A stretch of 64,000 nt of DNA from Bacillota bacterium (GTDB taxonomy: Bacteria; Bacillota; UBA4882; UBA8346): NCBI GenBank assembly GCA_023426245.1, contig JAFABB010000060.1, forward strand, positions 4,689 to 68,688. The letters run 5' to 3'. Positions 51,731-60,826 of this stretch are shown piece by piece (the stretch's first letter is position 1; each line of letters begins with the position of its first letter). The notes below the pieces were generated by a model. The model saw only the letters and a program-made list of their open reading frames with translations, was not told the DNA's origin and did no database searches. Position numbers and translations under genes: made by a program.

Positions 51731-52179
51731 CGGGACCAATTTCTCCGTTTATCGGATATATATTGATACGAGAGGGCTAAAACCACCCCGTAACATATGG
51801 CGTCCACTAAAATAAAGAAACTATCCCCAGGAGTCGTAATTTTAAAATGGGGCAATTTAAAAAAAGTACCCATACCAAGAGTAACCAGCCAAATCAAAGC
51901 GCCAAAGCCGCCTCCTTTAAATAATAAGCTCGCATCGCTGGTTTTCTTGATGAAAAAAGCAAAAGCCACTCCCAATGCCGCTCCAAAAATGAGATGTCCC
52001 GTGGCTGCCACCAACCATTGCCAGATATCATTTACTTTATGCCCCACCACGAGCACTGCGGCATAATCCAGAAAGTTTACGCTAGCTATTTTAAATACTC
52101 GTCTGGTTAGCAGCCCGGGAATAATACTGGCTGCCGCGCCAAAGGCTCCCGAAATCGCTCCAAGTTTCGTTGTATCCAT
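51727..52179 (-). CDS. Four-helix membrane protein, paralog family member 4
   Basis: 150 residues with four membrane segments: TTKLGAISGAFGAAASIIPG, FLDYAAVLVVGHK, LLFKGGGFGALIWLVTLG, FKLPHFKITTPG, and CYGVVLALSYQY. It aligns by eye with the proteins at 45793, 49097 and 51281. No good ribosome site precedes the ATG at 52179. It overlaps the next paralog by ATGA. Confidence 0.78.
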   Translation of the reverse strand: MDTTKLGAISGAFGAAASIIPGLLTRRVFKIASVNFLDYAAVLVVGHKVNDIWQWLVAATGHLIFGAALGVAFAFFIKKTSDASLLFKGGGFGALIWLVTLGMGTFFKLPHFKITTPGDSFFILVDAICYGVVLALSYQYISDKRRNWSR

Positions 52180-52265
52180 GGCGCTAGCATAACCAAAAAT
52201 TTATTTTTTACTAAACGGAAGTGCTAACCGGATAGTATCGGAATATTTGCTTATTCATTGATAAC

Positions 52266-53153
52266 CTACCAATTCCCGGCATGTCTTTGAGCCAAGTCAA
52301 TCCAGGCCAGTATTGACTTGGATAACCATTTATTTTTGTGGTAAACCAATCGGAGCGGAATTTTATTTGCGTGCAGCTTTACGTCAAGCGCTTTCAATCT
52401 TCCCCCTTCAAGATCATCCTTTACGGTAATGAACGGTAAAACCGATATTCCCAATCCGTTTACCACTGCCTGCTTTATCCCTTCAATACTCCAGAGTTCA
52501 ATCGTATTGCGGGGGACAATCTGCCTGGACTTAAGATATTCCTCAAATACGGTCCGATAGATACATCCTTTGGCATTATAGATAACACTTTCATTTGCCA
52601 ACTGTTCCGGACTGGGTTCCAAATCATCAATTCCACAATCGTTATTTGCTACAAGAACAAGGGACTCATATGCCAGATCAATTACGATATACTCCTGGTT
52701 TTGATCATCGGCTCCAATCTGAAAAGCGATATCAATTTCACCGTTTTTCAATTTTTCATAAAGAGGAGCATTGAAATCATTGCATAAAATTATATCCACT
52801 GCGGGATAACTTTGCCGGTATTCCCTCAGAATAGGTCCTAGGCGATATATCGTTAGGGTTTCCGGAGCCCCGATTTTAATTCTTCCCCGTATGCCGCCTT
52901 GATCTTCGGCCATGCCTTCCATTTGGTCATAGATATCCGCAATTTGGTTTACATACTGAATTAACTGATTTCCGGCATGGGTCAGAATGATTTTTCTGCC
53001 GATTCTGTCAAAAAGCTTTATTCCCAAATCTTCTTCCATCGCTTGAATATGAGAAGTCACCGTCGGTTGACTGTAACCCAAATCATCGGCTGCTTTCGTA
53101 AAACTTTGCAATTCTACAATCTTTTTAAACGTTAATAAGTGGCGAATTTCCAT
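52266..53153 (-). CDS. LysR family transcriptional regulator
   Basis: 295 residues. The N-terminal helix-turn-helix is SFTKAADDLGYSQPTVTSHI with EEDLGIKLFDRIGRKIILT. The effector-binding domain follows (IKIGAPETLTIYRLGPILRE). It is divergent from an EamA-type exporter gene 134 nt away, the usual arrangement for a LysR protein and its target. The shared intergenic region is A/T-rich with CGAT-containing dyads but no single clear site. Confidence 0.92.
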   Translation of the reverse strand: MEIRHLLTFKKIVELQSFTKAADDLGYSQPTVTSHIQAMEEDLGIKLFDRIGRKIILTHAGNQLIQYVNQIADIYDQMEGMAEDQGGIRGRIKIGAPETLTIYRLGPILREYRQSYPAVDIILCNDFNAPLYEKLKNGEIDIAFQIGADDQNQEYIVIDLAYESLVLVANNDCGIDDLEPSPEQLANESVIYNAKGCIYRTVFEEYLKSRQIVPRNTIELWSIEGIKQAVVNGLGISVLPFITVKDDLEGGRLKALDVKLHANKIPLRLVYHKNKWLSKSILAWIDLAQRHAGNW

Positions 53154-53287
53154 TCCAACCAGCTCTCCCTGATACCGAAATCACTATTCATTATAAATTT
53201 CTATCGATTCCATCGGTTATTTCAATTTCTCAAATCGATTTACCTCCTGTATACTAAGAGATATCAAATTGAATCGGAGATAGACTC

Positions 53288-54166
53288 ATGTTCAATCAAA
53301 GAATATTGTTCAAAGTTTTTATGGCAATCGGGATTACGATTGTTTTTTGGGCTTCTGCATTCGTAGGTATCAGGGCTGCCCTACCATATTTTCAACCCGT
53401 TCAATTGGCGGCCTTCCGCTATCTGGTGGCATCCGTGATTTTAATTCCAATCGCCTTTCATTACAAAATAAAACCTCCGAAATCCCAAGATTTTCTGGCA
53501 ATTATCTTTACAGGATTCTTTGGTTTTACCCTGTATAATATGGTCTTGAATTTCGGGGAAAAATCAGTGACCGCCGCTTCGGCTTGTTTTATCGTAAACG
53601 GGGGAAATTTAGTCACTGCGATATTCCTCAAAGAGAAAATTACCAAGACGGCCTGGGCGGGTATAATCGTGAGTATGGTGGGGGTTGGATTTATTTCCGG
53701 GGGGGAATCCAATTCGTTCATTACCTTCAATAGTGGCGCCTTGTTAATATTGGTCGCTGCTTTATCTCAAAGTGCCTATTTTATTTTTCAAAAATCCTTG
53801 TTATCGCGATATTCTGCCTTTGAACTTTTATGTTTTTCCATATGGGTTGGAACCGTACTCCTGCTCCCGTTCAGCAGCGGCTTGTCTCATAGTATCTTGA
53901 CAAGTTCCCTTTCGTCAATCCTTTCTGTCGTTTACCTGGGAGTGTTTCCGGCAGTCATTGCCTATTTTTGCTGGTCTTACGTGTTATCAAAATTGGATGC
54001 GTCAAAGGCTGCCGTTTATCTTTTTTTGGTCCCTCTGGTTACCTTGCTCATTGGATATTTATGGTTGGGGGAAATACCTTCCTGCTTTGCGATTCTAGGT
54101 GGGGGCATCGTTATTTTAGGAATTATTATCGCAAAATACGGATTTACAATTTTTAAGCATGACTAA
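53288..54166 (+). CDS. EamA/DMT-family transporter (RhaT/YdcZ-like)
   Basis: 292 residues, ten helices in two EamA halves. The first half has FWASAFVGIRAALPYFQPVQ and FRYLVASVILIP; the second has SAYFIFQKSLLSRYSAFELL and VFPAVIAYFCWSYVLSKLDA. Such proteins export amino acids or other metabolites. CGGAGA lies 7 nt before the ATG. It is probably controlled by the divergent LysR gene. Confidence 0.92.
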   Translation: MFNQRILFKVFMAIGITIVFWASAFVGIRAALPYFQPVQLAAFRYLVASVILIPIAFHYKIKPPKSQDFLAIIFTGFFGFTLYNMVLNFGEKSVTAASACFIVNGGNLVTAIFLKEKITKTAWAGIIVSMVGVGFISGGESNSFITFNSGALLILVAALSQSAYFIFQKSLLSRYSAFELLCFSIWVGTVLLLPFSSGLSHSILTSSLSSILSVVYLGVFPAVIAYFCWSYVLSKLDASKAAVYLFLVPLVTLLIGYLWLGEIPSCFAILGGGIVILGIIIAKYGFTIFKHD

Positions 54167-54326
54167 CCAGGTTTCTGCTCCCAATGATATTGGGATTTTC
54201 AGTATGCCTTTTCCCATAAGTCAAACATTGCGTTGCAATATCTGTCACCAATAAAATAAATAATGATATGGAACCGGAACCTCCTCCATTTGTATTTCAC
54301 AAGATAACTTAAAAGGAGGTTATTTC

Positions 54327-54449
54327 ATGTCTGATTTAACTTCTGGTTTATTACAGGAGACAATCCAGTCTTCATTCCGGATCCCGGTATTTTTAAGCTA
54401 TGCCACACCTTTTAATGGGCAGCTCGCGTGGAATCAGTGTTGGCGGTAA
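54327..54449 (+). CDS. Short open frame with strong ribosome site (40 residues), possible truncated gene
   Basis: AAAAGGAGG lies 8 nt before the ATG, an unusually good site. The product (MSDLTSGLLQETIQSSF, then RIPVFLSYATPFNGQ) resembles the opening strand and loop of TIR-like or related nucleotide-handling domains (xVFLSYxxPF), then ends LAWNQCWR. No continuation was found in other frames, so it is either a small peptide or the stub of a lost gene. Confidence 0.4.
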   Translation: MSDLTSGLLQETIQSSFRIPVFLSYATPFNGQLAWNQCWR

Positions 54450-54645
54450 AAATGTTATGAAAATGACCGAAAAGGACAAACCAAGCTATCACAAGTCTAG
54501 CACAATATAAAATATCGATCTTCTCTTTTCATGTCCGATTTTGTTAATTCGCTTCAAGTACCTTAATCATATGCTATTTGATATGATGCCTAAGAAATGG
54601 TAAAATAAAAAAAAGGTATTCTAATAAATAACGAGGAAGCTGAAA

Positions 54646-55524
54646 ATGAACAAAACACTAAGAAATAAGTTTTTCACAGCGGAAATCAGCAGCATCGGCG
54701 CTGAACTCGTGAGCTTTAAAAAGCTGGCAGACAGTTGCGAATATATCTGGAACGGTGACAAAAACTTCTGGGCCAGCCACTCGCCGGTGTTATTCCCCAT
54801 TGTATGCGCTTTAAACAACGGGGAAATGAACGTCGATGGAGAAGTATACCCTATGGGCAACCATGGATTTGCCAAAAAGATGGAGTTTGAACTGGTTGAG
54901 GAAACCGACCTTAAAGCAGTTTATAAACTGACTTCCAGCCCGGAAACGCTGAAGATGTACCCGTTTCAATTCAACCTCTTTATTACCTACACATTGACGG
55001 ACAATCAAATCCGGGTGGAATACAAGGTCGAAAATCTCGATGACCAAACGATATACTTCCAAATTGGAACCCATCCCGGCTTTAACTGCCCTCTGGATGG
55101 GAAAACTAATTTTAGCGATTATTTCATCCAGTTTGAATCCGACGAAGTGCTGGAAAGGCTTTATATGAACAGCGCCAATGTCGTTATCAGCGGCAAGTCC
55201 GCTCCGGTCCCCCTTGAAAATAGTAAGATCCTTCATCTTAACCACGAAATGTTTTATGAGGGAGCGATGGTATTCCGAAACATCCATTCCAAAAAAGTGA
55301 CGCTGCAAAGCTCCAAAACCGACAAAAAAGTCATTTTGTCCTTTGACGATCTCCCTTACATGGGAATCTGGCAGGCCAAAAATGCTCCTTTTATCTGTAT
55401 GGAGCCCTGGCATGGCATCGCGGATACCGACGACTTCCATGGTGAATTAAAAGATAAGGAATTAATCATTGCATTAAAAAAAGCAGCCAATTTTAGCTGC
55501 CATTACACGATTGAAATCTATTAA
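54646..55524 (+). CDS. Aldose 1-epimerase family protein
   Basis: 292 residues. GAELVSFKKLADSCEYIWNG, then NHGFAKKMEFELVEE with the catalytic-type His, IGTHPGFNCPL with the second His, and CMEPWHGIADTDDF match the LacX/galactose-mutarotase-like branch. It interconverts alpha and beta anomers of a hexose or hexose phosphate. AGGAAG lies 8 nt before the ATG. It stands alone and ends at a strong terminator. Confidence 0.9.
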   Translation: MNKTLRNKFFTAEISSIGAELVSFKKLADSCEYIWNGDKNFWASHSPVLFPIVCALNNGEMNVDGEVYPMGNHGFAKKMEFELVEETDLKAVYKLTSSPETLKMYPFQFNLFITYTLTDNQIRVEYKVENLDDQTIYFQIGTHPGFNCPLDGKTNFSDYFIQFESDEVLERLYMNSANVVISGKSAPVPLENSKILHLNHEMFYEGAMVFRNIHSKKVTLQSSKTDKKVILSFDDLPYMGIWQAKNAPFICMEPWHGIADTDDFHGELKDKELIIALKKAANFSCHYTIEIY

Positions 55525-55570
55525 GATCCATTTCGGCTTATCCTTCTCGGAATGCAATGTAACGTTGTTC

Positions 55571-55606
55571 AAGAAAATATCGTGCTTTCGCCCACGATAT
55601 TTTCTT
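55571..55606. terminator. Bidirectional terminator
   Basis: Perfect 14-bp stem AAGAAAATATCGTG / CACGATATTTTCTT with an 8-nt loop and TT tails, between two convergent genes. Confidence 0.88.
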
Positions 55607-55634
55607 TTGGGTTAGGGGCATGAGCTTCCTTCAT

Positions 55635-56369
55635 CTATCCGAAAATTGGTTCCAGACCGGCTTCCAGACCTGAGAAATAATAGGATGAAGCTTTTTCACC
55701 ACTTTTAAAAGTCCGGTTGTTGACGAAATCGCCATTCTCAAAGAGATATACAATAACTTCGCGGTTTAAAGGATTTATCACCCAATACTCTTTCACTCCG
55801 GTGGACATATACAGATCCAGCTTCTTCACAAAATCCTTGCTGCGGGTACTTTCGGAAATAATCTCCACCACCAGTGCCGGCACACCCATGTAATAATCCT
55901 TTTCATTTAAATGATCTTCCAAATCACAGATCACCATTAAGTCCGGCTGCACAATATTGATATTTTCGGAGTTCCTTTTGAGAGTAATATCATAGGGGGA
56001 AAACATCGGCCGGCATTTTTTCCCGGCAAACCAGTTATAAAAAATGTAATATAGTTCACCAAGAATTTTCTGATGCACTGTTTTCGGTGAGGCTAAATAA
56101 TAAATCTCCCCGTCGATATATTCATAGCGTTCATCGTTGCTTTCAGTCAACTTCAAGTATTCTTCATGCGAAGCTTTCCGGGGATAAATTTCATAATTTC
56201 TAGCCTGTTCTTGAAGATGCTCCGCCCGCCCGGTAATATTCTCGTTTTCCTCATAACCGGACAATTTAGCGACCATCTTACCATTGTTGGTAATCAGAAT
56301 TTCTTCTCTGGCCGATAGCCTCAGATATTTTCCAAGATTGTTCTTGAGGTCGGTGGCATTGATAATCAT
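55635..56369 (-). CDS. Phd/YefM antitoxin domain fused to Uma2-type nuclease domain
   Basis: 244 residues. The first 45 (MIINATDLKNNLGKYLRLSA, EEILITNNGKMVAKLSGYEE) form a Phd/YefM antitoxin fold that binds DNA. Residues about 65-244 are a Uma2 (DUF820) PD-(D/E)xK domain: ERYEYIDGEIYYLASPKTVH, VQPDLMVICD, VPALVVEIISEST, KKLDLYMSTGVKEYWVINP. No separate toxin gene is adjacent. A palindrome at 56389-56405 near the start is a likely self-operator. Confidence 0.88.
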   Translation of the reverse strand: MIINATDLKNNLGKYLRLSAREEILITNNGKMVAKLSGYEENENITGRAEHLQEQARNYEIYPRKASHEEYLKLTESNDERYEYIDGEIYYLASPKTVHQKILGELYYIFYNWFAGKKCRPMFSPYDITLKRNSENINIVQPDLMVICDLEDHLNEKDYYMGVPALVVEIISESTRSKDFVKKLDLYMSTGVKEYWVINPLNREVIVYLFENGDFVNNRTFKSGEKASSYYFSGLEAGLEPIFG

Positions 56370-56388
56370 CCATAAACCCCCAATTCAA

Positions 56389-56405
56389 TTAGCTAAACCA
56401 GCTAA
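56389..56405. promoter_or_regulatory. Palindrome upstream of Phd-Uma2 gene
   Basis: TTAGCT-AAACC-AGCTAA, 20 nt before the start codon. The position fits autorepression through the Phd domain. Confidence 0.5.
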
Positions 56406-56535
56406 CTAAATTGTATGAATTTTTGATGTTTTCGTCAAGATCCTCTTTTATCACTGAATGGACTTGACAAAAATCTTTATCCGGTGATCCTCTCGATATT
56501 GTGTATCAGCCGAAGGCCCCAATCCAATGATACCC

Positions 56536-57102
56536 TTAAAAAATTAGCATTCCCAGAATTCCGCCCAAAATCGTTAAAAGAATCGGCCCAAGTTTAAAAC
56601 GGGTTCCTATAAGGACAAATGCAAAGATAACCATTCCAGGGATGCTGATATAACGAAGGGGGGCATGGAACATCTTCAGACTGAAAAAGCCCTGATGAAT
56701 AATGGAGGTATTGGCAAAAAAGAATACCGCCGAGGTGATCAGCCCGACTGTGGCCGGCCTGATTCCTGACAATACAGCAGCAACGACAGGATTGGTTTTA
56801 AACTTTTTGATGAATGAAGCGATCAAGATGATAATGATAAAGGACGGCAGAGATACTCCGATCGTTGCAAAAACGGCCCCAAAAAATCCAGCGGATTTGA
56901 ACCCGACATAAGTCGCGGCATTAACGGCGACCGGACCCGGCGTCATCTGTGATAAGGCCACTACATTGGAAAATTCATGGGCGCCCATCAGTCCGAAGGT
57001 TTGAATATCCTGGTAAATCATAGGCAACATCGCATAGCCGCCTCCAAAACTAAAGAGGCCAATCTTGAAGAATATGTAAAACAGCTTCAAATAAGCGATC
57101 AT
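56536..57102 (-). CDS. Chromate transporter subunit (ChrA half), C-terminal type
   Basis: 188 residues, about six helices. The ChrA signature is LFYIFFKIGLFSFGGGYAML, then VVALSQMTPGPVAVNAATYV. The ATG at 57102 overlaps the stop of the partner gene as ATGA. Short ChrA proteins act in pairs with inverted topology. Whether they carry chromate here is not shown; many anaerobe homologs have unknown substrates. Confidence 0.92.
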   Translation of the reverse strand: MIAYLKLFYIFFKIGLFSFGGGYAMLPMIYQDIQTFGLMGAHEFSNVVALSQMTPGPVAVNAATYVGFKSAGFFGAVFATIGVSLPSFIIIILIASFIKKFKTNPVVAAVLSGIRPATVGLITSAVFFFANTSIIHQGFFSLKMFHAPLRYISIPGMVIFAFVLIGTRFKLGPILLTILGGILGMLIF

Positions 57103-57671
57103 GATTTTCTCCCTTTTTCCCGGACCCGGGCCCGTTTTAAGACTTCGGCAAAATAACCGGCTGCGCCTCCTCCGATCACTGTCCATGCGGCGTTAATATT
57201 GAAAATGAGGATTGCCGCCAGGGCCGCTATTGCAATAATCCAGGTAAACCGGTTCTTTAATATGTTTTTGCCCAATTTAACCGCTGCCAAAAGGATCAGC
57301 CCGGCCGATGCCGCCCGTATCCCGCTCAAGGCTTTTTCCACATAAATATTGCTCTGAAACCGCAATAATGCGATTAAGATTAAAATAATCGACAAAAAAG
57401 CCGGAAGAATCACTCCAAACGCGGCTGCAACAGCTCCCGGGATTTTGGCCACTTTATTTCCGATAAATATCGAAGAATTAATCGCTATCACTCCCGGTAC
57501 TGATTGCGAGATCGCAAACACATCCACGATTTCTTCCTCGGAAACCCATTTTTGCTTTTCAACGACCTCTTCTTGAATCAGCGGGAGCATGGCAAGGCCT
57601 CCCCCGAACGTCAATGAACCAACTTTAAAAAAAGCCCAGAATAATCTGGTCAAAACTGAAAATTTATGCAA
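57099..57671 (-). CDS. Chromate transporter subunit (ChrA half), N-terminal type
   Basis: 190 residues. The signature is LFWAFFKVGSLTFGGGLAML, then FAISQSVPGVIAINSSIFIG. AAGGAG sits 6 nt before an in-frame TTG at 57671, which is preferred over the first TTG (57686). It is the first gene of the two-gene transporter operon. Confidence 0.92.
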   Translation of the reverse strand: MHKFSVLTRLFWAFFKVGSLTFGGGLAMLPLIQEEVVEKQKWVSEEEIVDVFAISQSVPGVIAINSSIFIGNKVAKIPGAVAAAFGVILPAFLSIILILIALLRFQSNIYVEKALSGIRAASAGLILLAAVKLGKNILKNRFTWIIAIAALAAILIFNINAAWTVIGGGAAGYFAEVLKRARVREKGRKS

Positions 57672-57810
57672 GACGGTCTCCTTCAATCGATATCATTTTT
57701 ATTATGGCTGCGATGCAACTTCAATATAAACCGCGAACCGGGCAATGTCAACCAAGGGCAGGTAAACTTTAACCAAAATAACATGAATGATCCAAACCCA
57801 ATCCATCATC

Positions 57811-57842
57811 AAAAAACAAGGCCCTTAATAGCAGCCTTGTTC
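57811..57842 (-). terminator. Intrinsic terminator after GHL10 gene
   Basis: AACAAGGC / GCCTTGTT stem followed by TTTTTTG on the minus strand, starting 25 nt past the stop. Confidence 0.8.
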
Positions 57843-57866
57843 AACTTTTCAGTCCTTGCTTCCTGT

Positions 57867-59546
57867 TTATTGAATTTGATCCCCATCAATTTGGGTAACC
57901 AGTCCGGGCTGGACCCAAAATTTATTAGCGTTCTCATCTGATGCCGATCCATCCGGTTCTCTGCCTTCCACAATGATTTGGTAAAATCCGGGGGGGAGTT
58001 CCACCAGACCGAACCACCCGCTGCCATCCGTATAAACTTCGCGGTGAAAGCTGTTATCCGGAATATCGACCCCGATATGAGGGAGTCGTAAAAACCGCTT
58101 CACCGTTATCTTTACGTGATCAAAAGGTTTTCCGGAATCCGTGGGTAAATTACCCATCAAAAAACCATTGACCGGATGAGATTTCCAAGGCATATCCGGT
58201 ACAACCGCCCGTTCGGAAAAAACCGGTTTGGTATCGATATGCTGGTTTAAAACAGGATCGGTATAGCCACCTCCCTGAGAAAGCAGGTTAAAGAACCATT
58301 CATTGGTTTCCGGAACATACCGGTAAGGTTGACGGGCAAATCCGCGGGATGCCACCGACTCTTTGTAATCATCGCTGCTGTAAAGGTTACTTGCTCCATA
58401 GGCATAAAGGGCCACACCGGCCACAGTATTGCCTTTTGCCGAAGGATCCTGGGCCCGGCGAATCTGGTCAAAAGATTGTTCAATGTACTGCATAAAAATT
58501 CCGGGGCCAACAACGATTTGCCTGCCGTATTGATTGTCTTTTTCCCATTCGATCCATTGATTATACCAATTTTGCTGTTCATTCTTCCATTCACTATAGT
58601 AATTCATAGGGACCGCCATGTCGATAATCCCTTCCTGCAGCCAGCCCCGCCAATCCTGGCAGACGCGGCTATAAGCGGTTGATTTTTCCCAACCCCCTTC
58701 ACCAACAGGACCCTCTCCCCAGGTGATGACAGCGGAGGAAACCTTAAGTTTGGGTTTCAAAGCAATGGCGCCCAGATAAATCTTTCGCATTAAATTAGCT
58801 GTTTGTTCCCGCTTCCATTGCAACCAGTTCGGGGCATCCGGTTCGGGCAGTTTATCTGTACCGTATTGTGCTTTATACCGGGCCAAACTAGTGGGATTAT
58901 AGCCAAACTCCCTATCGGAATAACGGGAATAATCCAAATGAATACCATCAATATCATAGTTTTTAACAATATTCAAATACACCTGGGTCGTATAATCGAT
59001 CACTTCCGGATTACCGGGATCCAGGTAAAAGGAAAAATACAATTTGGGCGACCAACTTTTGGTTTGATTATCATAGACACGATAATAAGATACCCAAGTT
59101 TCTTTTTCGGAGGCTTTCGGACCATGCAAATTCCAAACATGATTCGGATCTTTGGGGGGAATTGCCCGGTTCCAGGCTACTAAAGTATTGAGCCAGGCAT
59201 GGACTTCAATACCGTTTGCATGAGCCTTTTCGATTAAATATTGTAAGGCATCAAACCCCGGGGTTAAATCAGGATCCTCAGTCCGCGGTTCGATACTTTG
59301 GTTATAATAAGCATCGCCTCTCCGCCTTACCTGAACGATCAGTGTATTGATATTGCCGTTGATGGCATCTTGAATCAATTTATCAACCTGGTCCGGAGTT
59401 TTGATTCCGGGCCGAAAAGCGTCCACCCACAAGGCTCTTACTTGGGGAGGGGCATCGCCGGCCTTGACAGGAAAATTCGCCGATACCAACAACAACATTA
59501 CCAATCCAACCAAAACCATACAGGCAATCCGAAAAAATCTGTTCAT
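57867..59546 (-). CDS. Secreted family-10-like glycosyl hydrolase (GHL10/DUF187, YngK type)
   Basis: 559 residues. A signal peptide (FFRIACMVLVGLVMLLLVSA) leads into a TIM-barrel: VRALWVDAFRPGIKTPDQVD, LIVQVRRRGDAYY, EVHAWLNTL, DIDGIHLDYSRY, and DMAVPMNYYSEW. The C-terminal part (about 460-555) looks like a carboxypeptidase-regulatory-like beta domain (REVYTDGSGWFGLVELPPGF). The ATG at 59546 has GAGGAG 8 nt upstream; a GTG lies three codons earlier. It likely acts on cell-wall or matrix glycans; the substrate is unproven. Confidence 0.92.
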   Translation of the reverse strand: MNRFFRIACMVLVGLVMLLLVSANFPVKAGDAPPQVRALWVDAFRPGIKTPDQVDKLIQDAINGNINTLIVQVRRRGDAYYNQSIEPRTEDPDLTPGFDALQYLIEKAHANGIEVHAWLNTLVAWNRAIPPKDPNHVWNLHGPKASEKETWVSYYRVYDNQTKSWSPKLYFSFYLDPGNPEVIDYTTQVYLNIVKNYDIDGIHLDYSRYSDREFGYNPTSLARYKAQYGTDKLPEPDAPNWLQWKREQTANLMRKIYLGAIALKPKLKVSSAVITWGEGPVGEGGWEKSTAYSRVCQDWRGWLQEGIIDMAVPMNYYSEWKNEQQNWYNQWIEWEKDNQYGRQIVVGPGIFMQYIEQSFDQIRRAQDPSAKGNTVAGVALYAYGASNLYSSDDYKESVASRGFARQPYRYVPETNEWFFNLLSQGGGYTDPVLNQHIDTKPVFSERAVVPDMPWKSHPVNGFLMGNLPTDSGKPFDHVKITVKRFLRLPHIGVDIPDNSFHREVYTDGSGWFGLVELPPGFYQIIVEGREPDGSASDENANKFWVQPGLVTQIDGDQIQ

Positions 59547-59555
59547 CCCTTTCAC

Positions 59556-60082
59556 TCCTCGTAGTTGATTATCGTTACAGAAAATTCCATTTCTTACACA
59601 AACCCAGGCAAAATCTTCCTAATCTTACTCAATAAAAAAGAATAATATTACTGAGTATTTTATATATCGGATTATGTGCTCATTCTCCAAAGGGATTTTA
59701 ATTACCATTTCCCCCGAAAAGCATCCCTAATGATTGATACTGCGGACCCAAAAAAATCTTGTAATCTGATGGTAAATTCTTATGGTGATTTTAGCGACCC
59801 GTAAATTTTCGCATTTAACATAAACATTGACCATTTATTTCATAAAAAAAACCGGAGGAGATCCGGTTTTCTTCCTAATTCCCAATGAAGTTGTTGAAAT
59901 GCAAAAACAATATATTTTCATTGTCATCATCCATCCTTCGCTATGGAACGACCCGGCGAGGCCCTGAACAAGTCAACATAATTCCAGCTAAAATGATTTT
60001 TTTGATTTATTTTATTATAATCTGCTATACTCGCGGTTGTAAAGATTCCCTTGATTAACTTTATAATACTTTTTATTCCAGG
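59556..60082. other. Non-coding stretch
   Basis: Contains the hairpin at 59847 and A/T-rich sequence. No gene was supported on either strand before the ruined PHP gene. Confidence 0.45.
59847..59870. terminator. Intrinsic terminator
   Basis: AAAACCGG / CCGGTTTT stem with A and T runs on both sides, so it could work in either direction. It may end a short transcript from the PHP remnant. Confidence 0.6.
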
Positions 60083-60826
60083 TTAAATCCTTTCATTCTC
60101 CACTTTTTCCTTCAATTCCCGGATATTAGCCCCAGTATCTTCCGGCGCCGATGGGCATCAGAGGCTGTAAGGAGCCGCATTCTTTTTGCTTTCAAGATTT
60201 CCAACATCCTTGGGTTAAGACCCAGCTCCTCGAAACCGTAGTTTAGTGTCAACCCTCCGTTTTGTTCCGCATACATTTGGGCTTGATTTATAGCGTCTGC
60301 AAGTTTTCCATACGTATCTGTGTCAAATCATAATCAGGATAATGACCAAGCATTTGATGGAATCGGGATGAGCCAGGCCTGTAAATAGCCCCGACTGAAT
60401 AAGATTAAGCATAATCTGATAATACCGTCGATAAGCCCTATTTACATCGATCCCTTTCCAAAACTCCGCCTGATGATCAAAACCCCAGCCATCAATGTAA
60501 TGAACTGAACCGGTGATAAAATCCCATTGACACCGTTCCAATATATCCGCTAATAAACCCGCTGTTTCAGGAATATAACAAACTTCCAGTCCGAAGAATA
60601 GGACATCAATAGGGAATTGACGATCTTTCATTGCATCGACAAAATGAATGTATGAATCCAAAGAAGCTGTCATCTTCCGATTTAGCCAATCTTTTTGATA
60701 CTGATTAAAATCGGCAACGGGCCGGTACATTTCCTTGAAATCATAAAACCGGTGCGTGTGCTCAAGTAAATAAATCTCCGTTAATTCATTCTTCCGGGCC
60801 TGTTTTCGAAACTTTAAAATATAGCC
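60083..60826 (-). pseudogene. Decayed PHP-family phosphatase (HisJ-like)
   Basis: Pieces of one PHP protein lie in order but in several frames. The first is ELTEIYLLEHTHRFYDFKEM with FPIDVLFFGLEVCYIP, ITGSVHYIDGWGF and GLAHPDSIKC. Next comes YPDYDLTQIRMENLQ, then MYAEQNGGLTLNYGFEELGL with LLTASDAH, and finally PEDTGANIRELKEKVENER. At least three frameshifts are needed, and the N-terminal HxH metal-binding start is missing. The piece from 60730 to 60323 is the only long open part. Not functional. Confidence 0.75.

Noticed and set aside
54811..55440. 209-residue frame on the minus strand
   Set aside because: It is the shadow of the aldose-epimerase gene, which has clear family motifs and a ribosome site.
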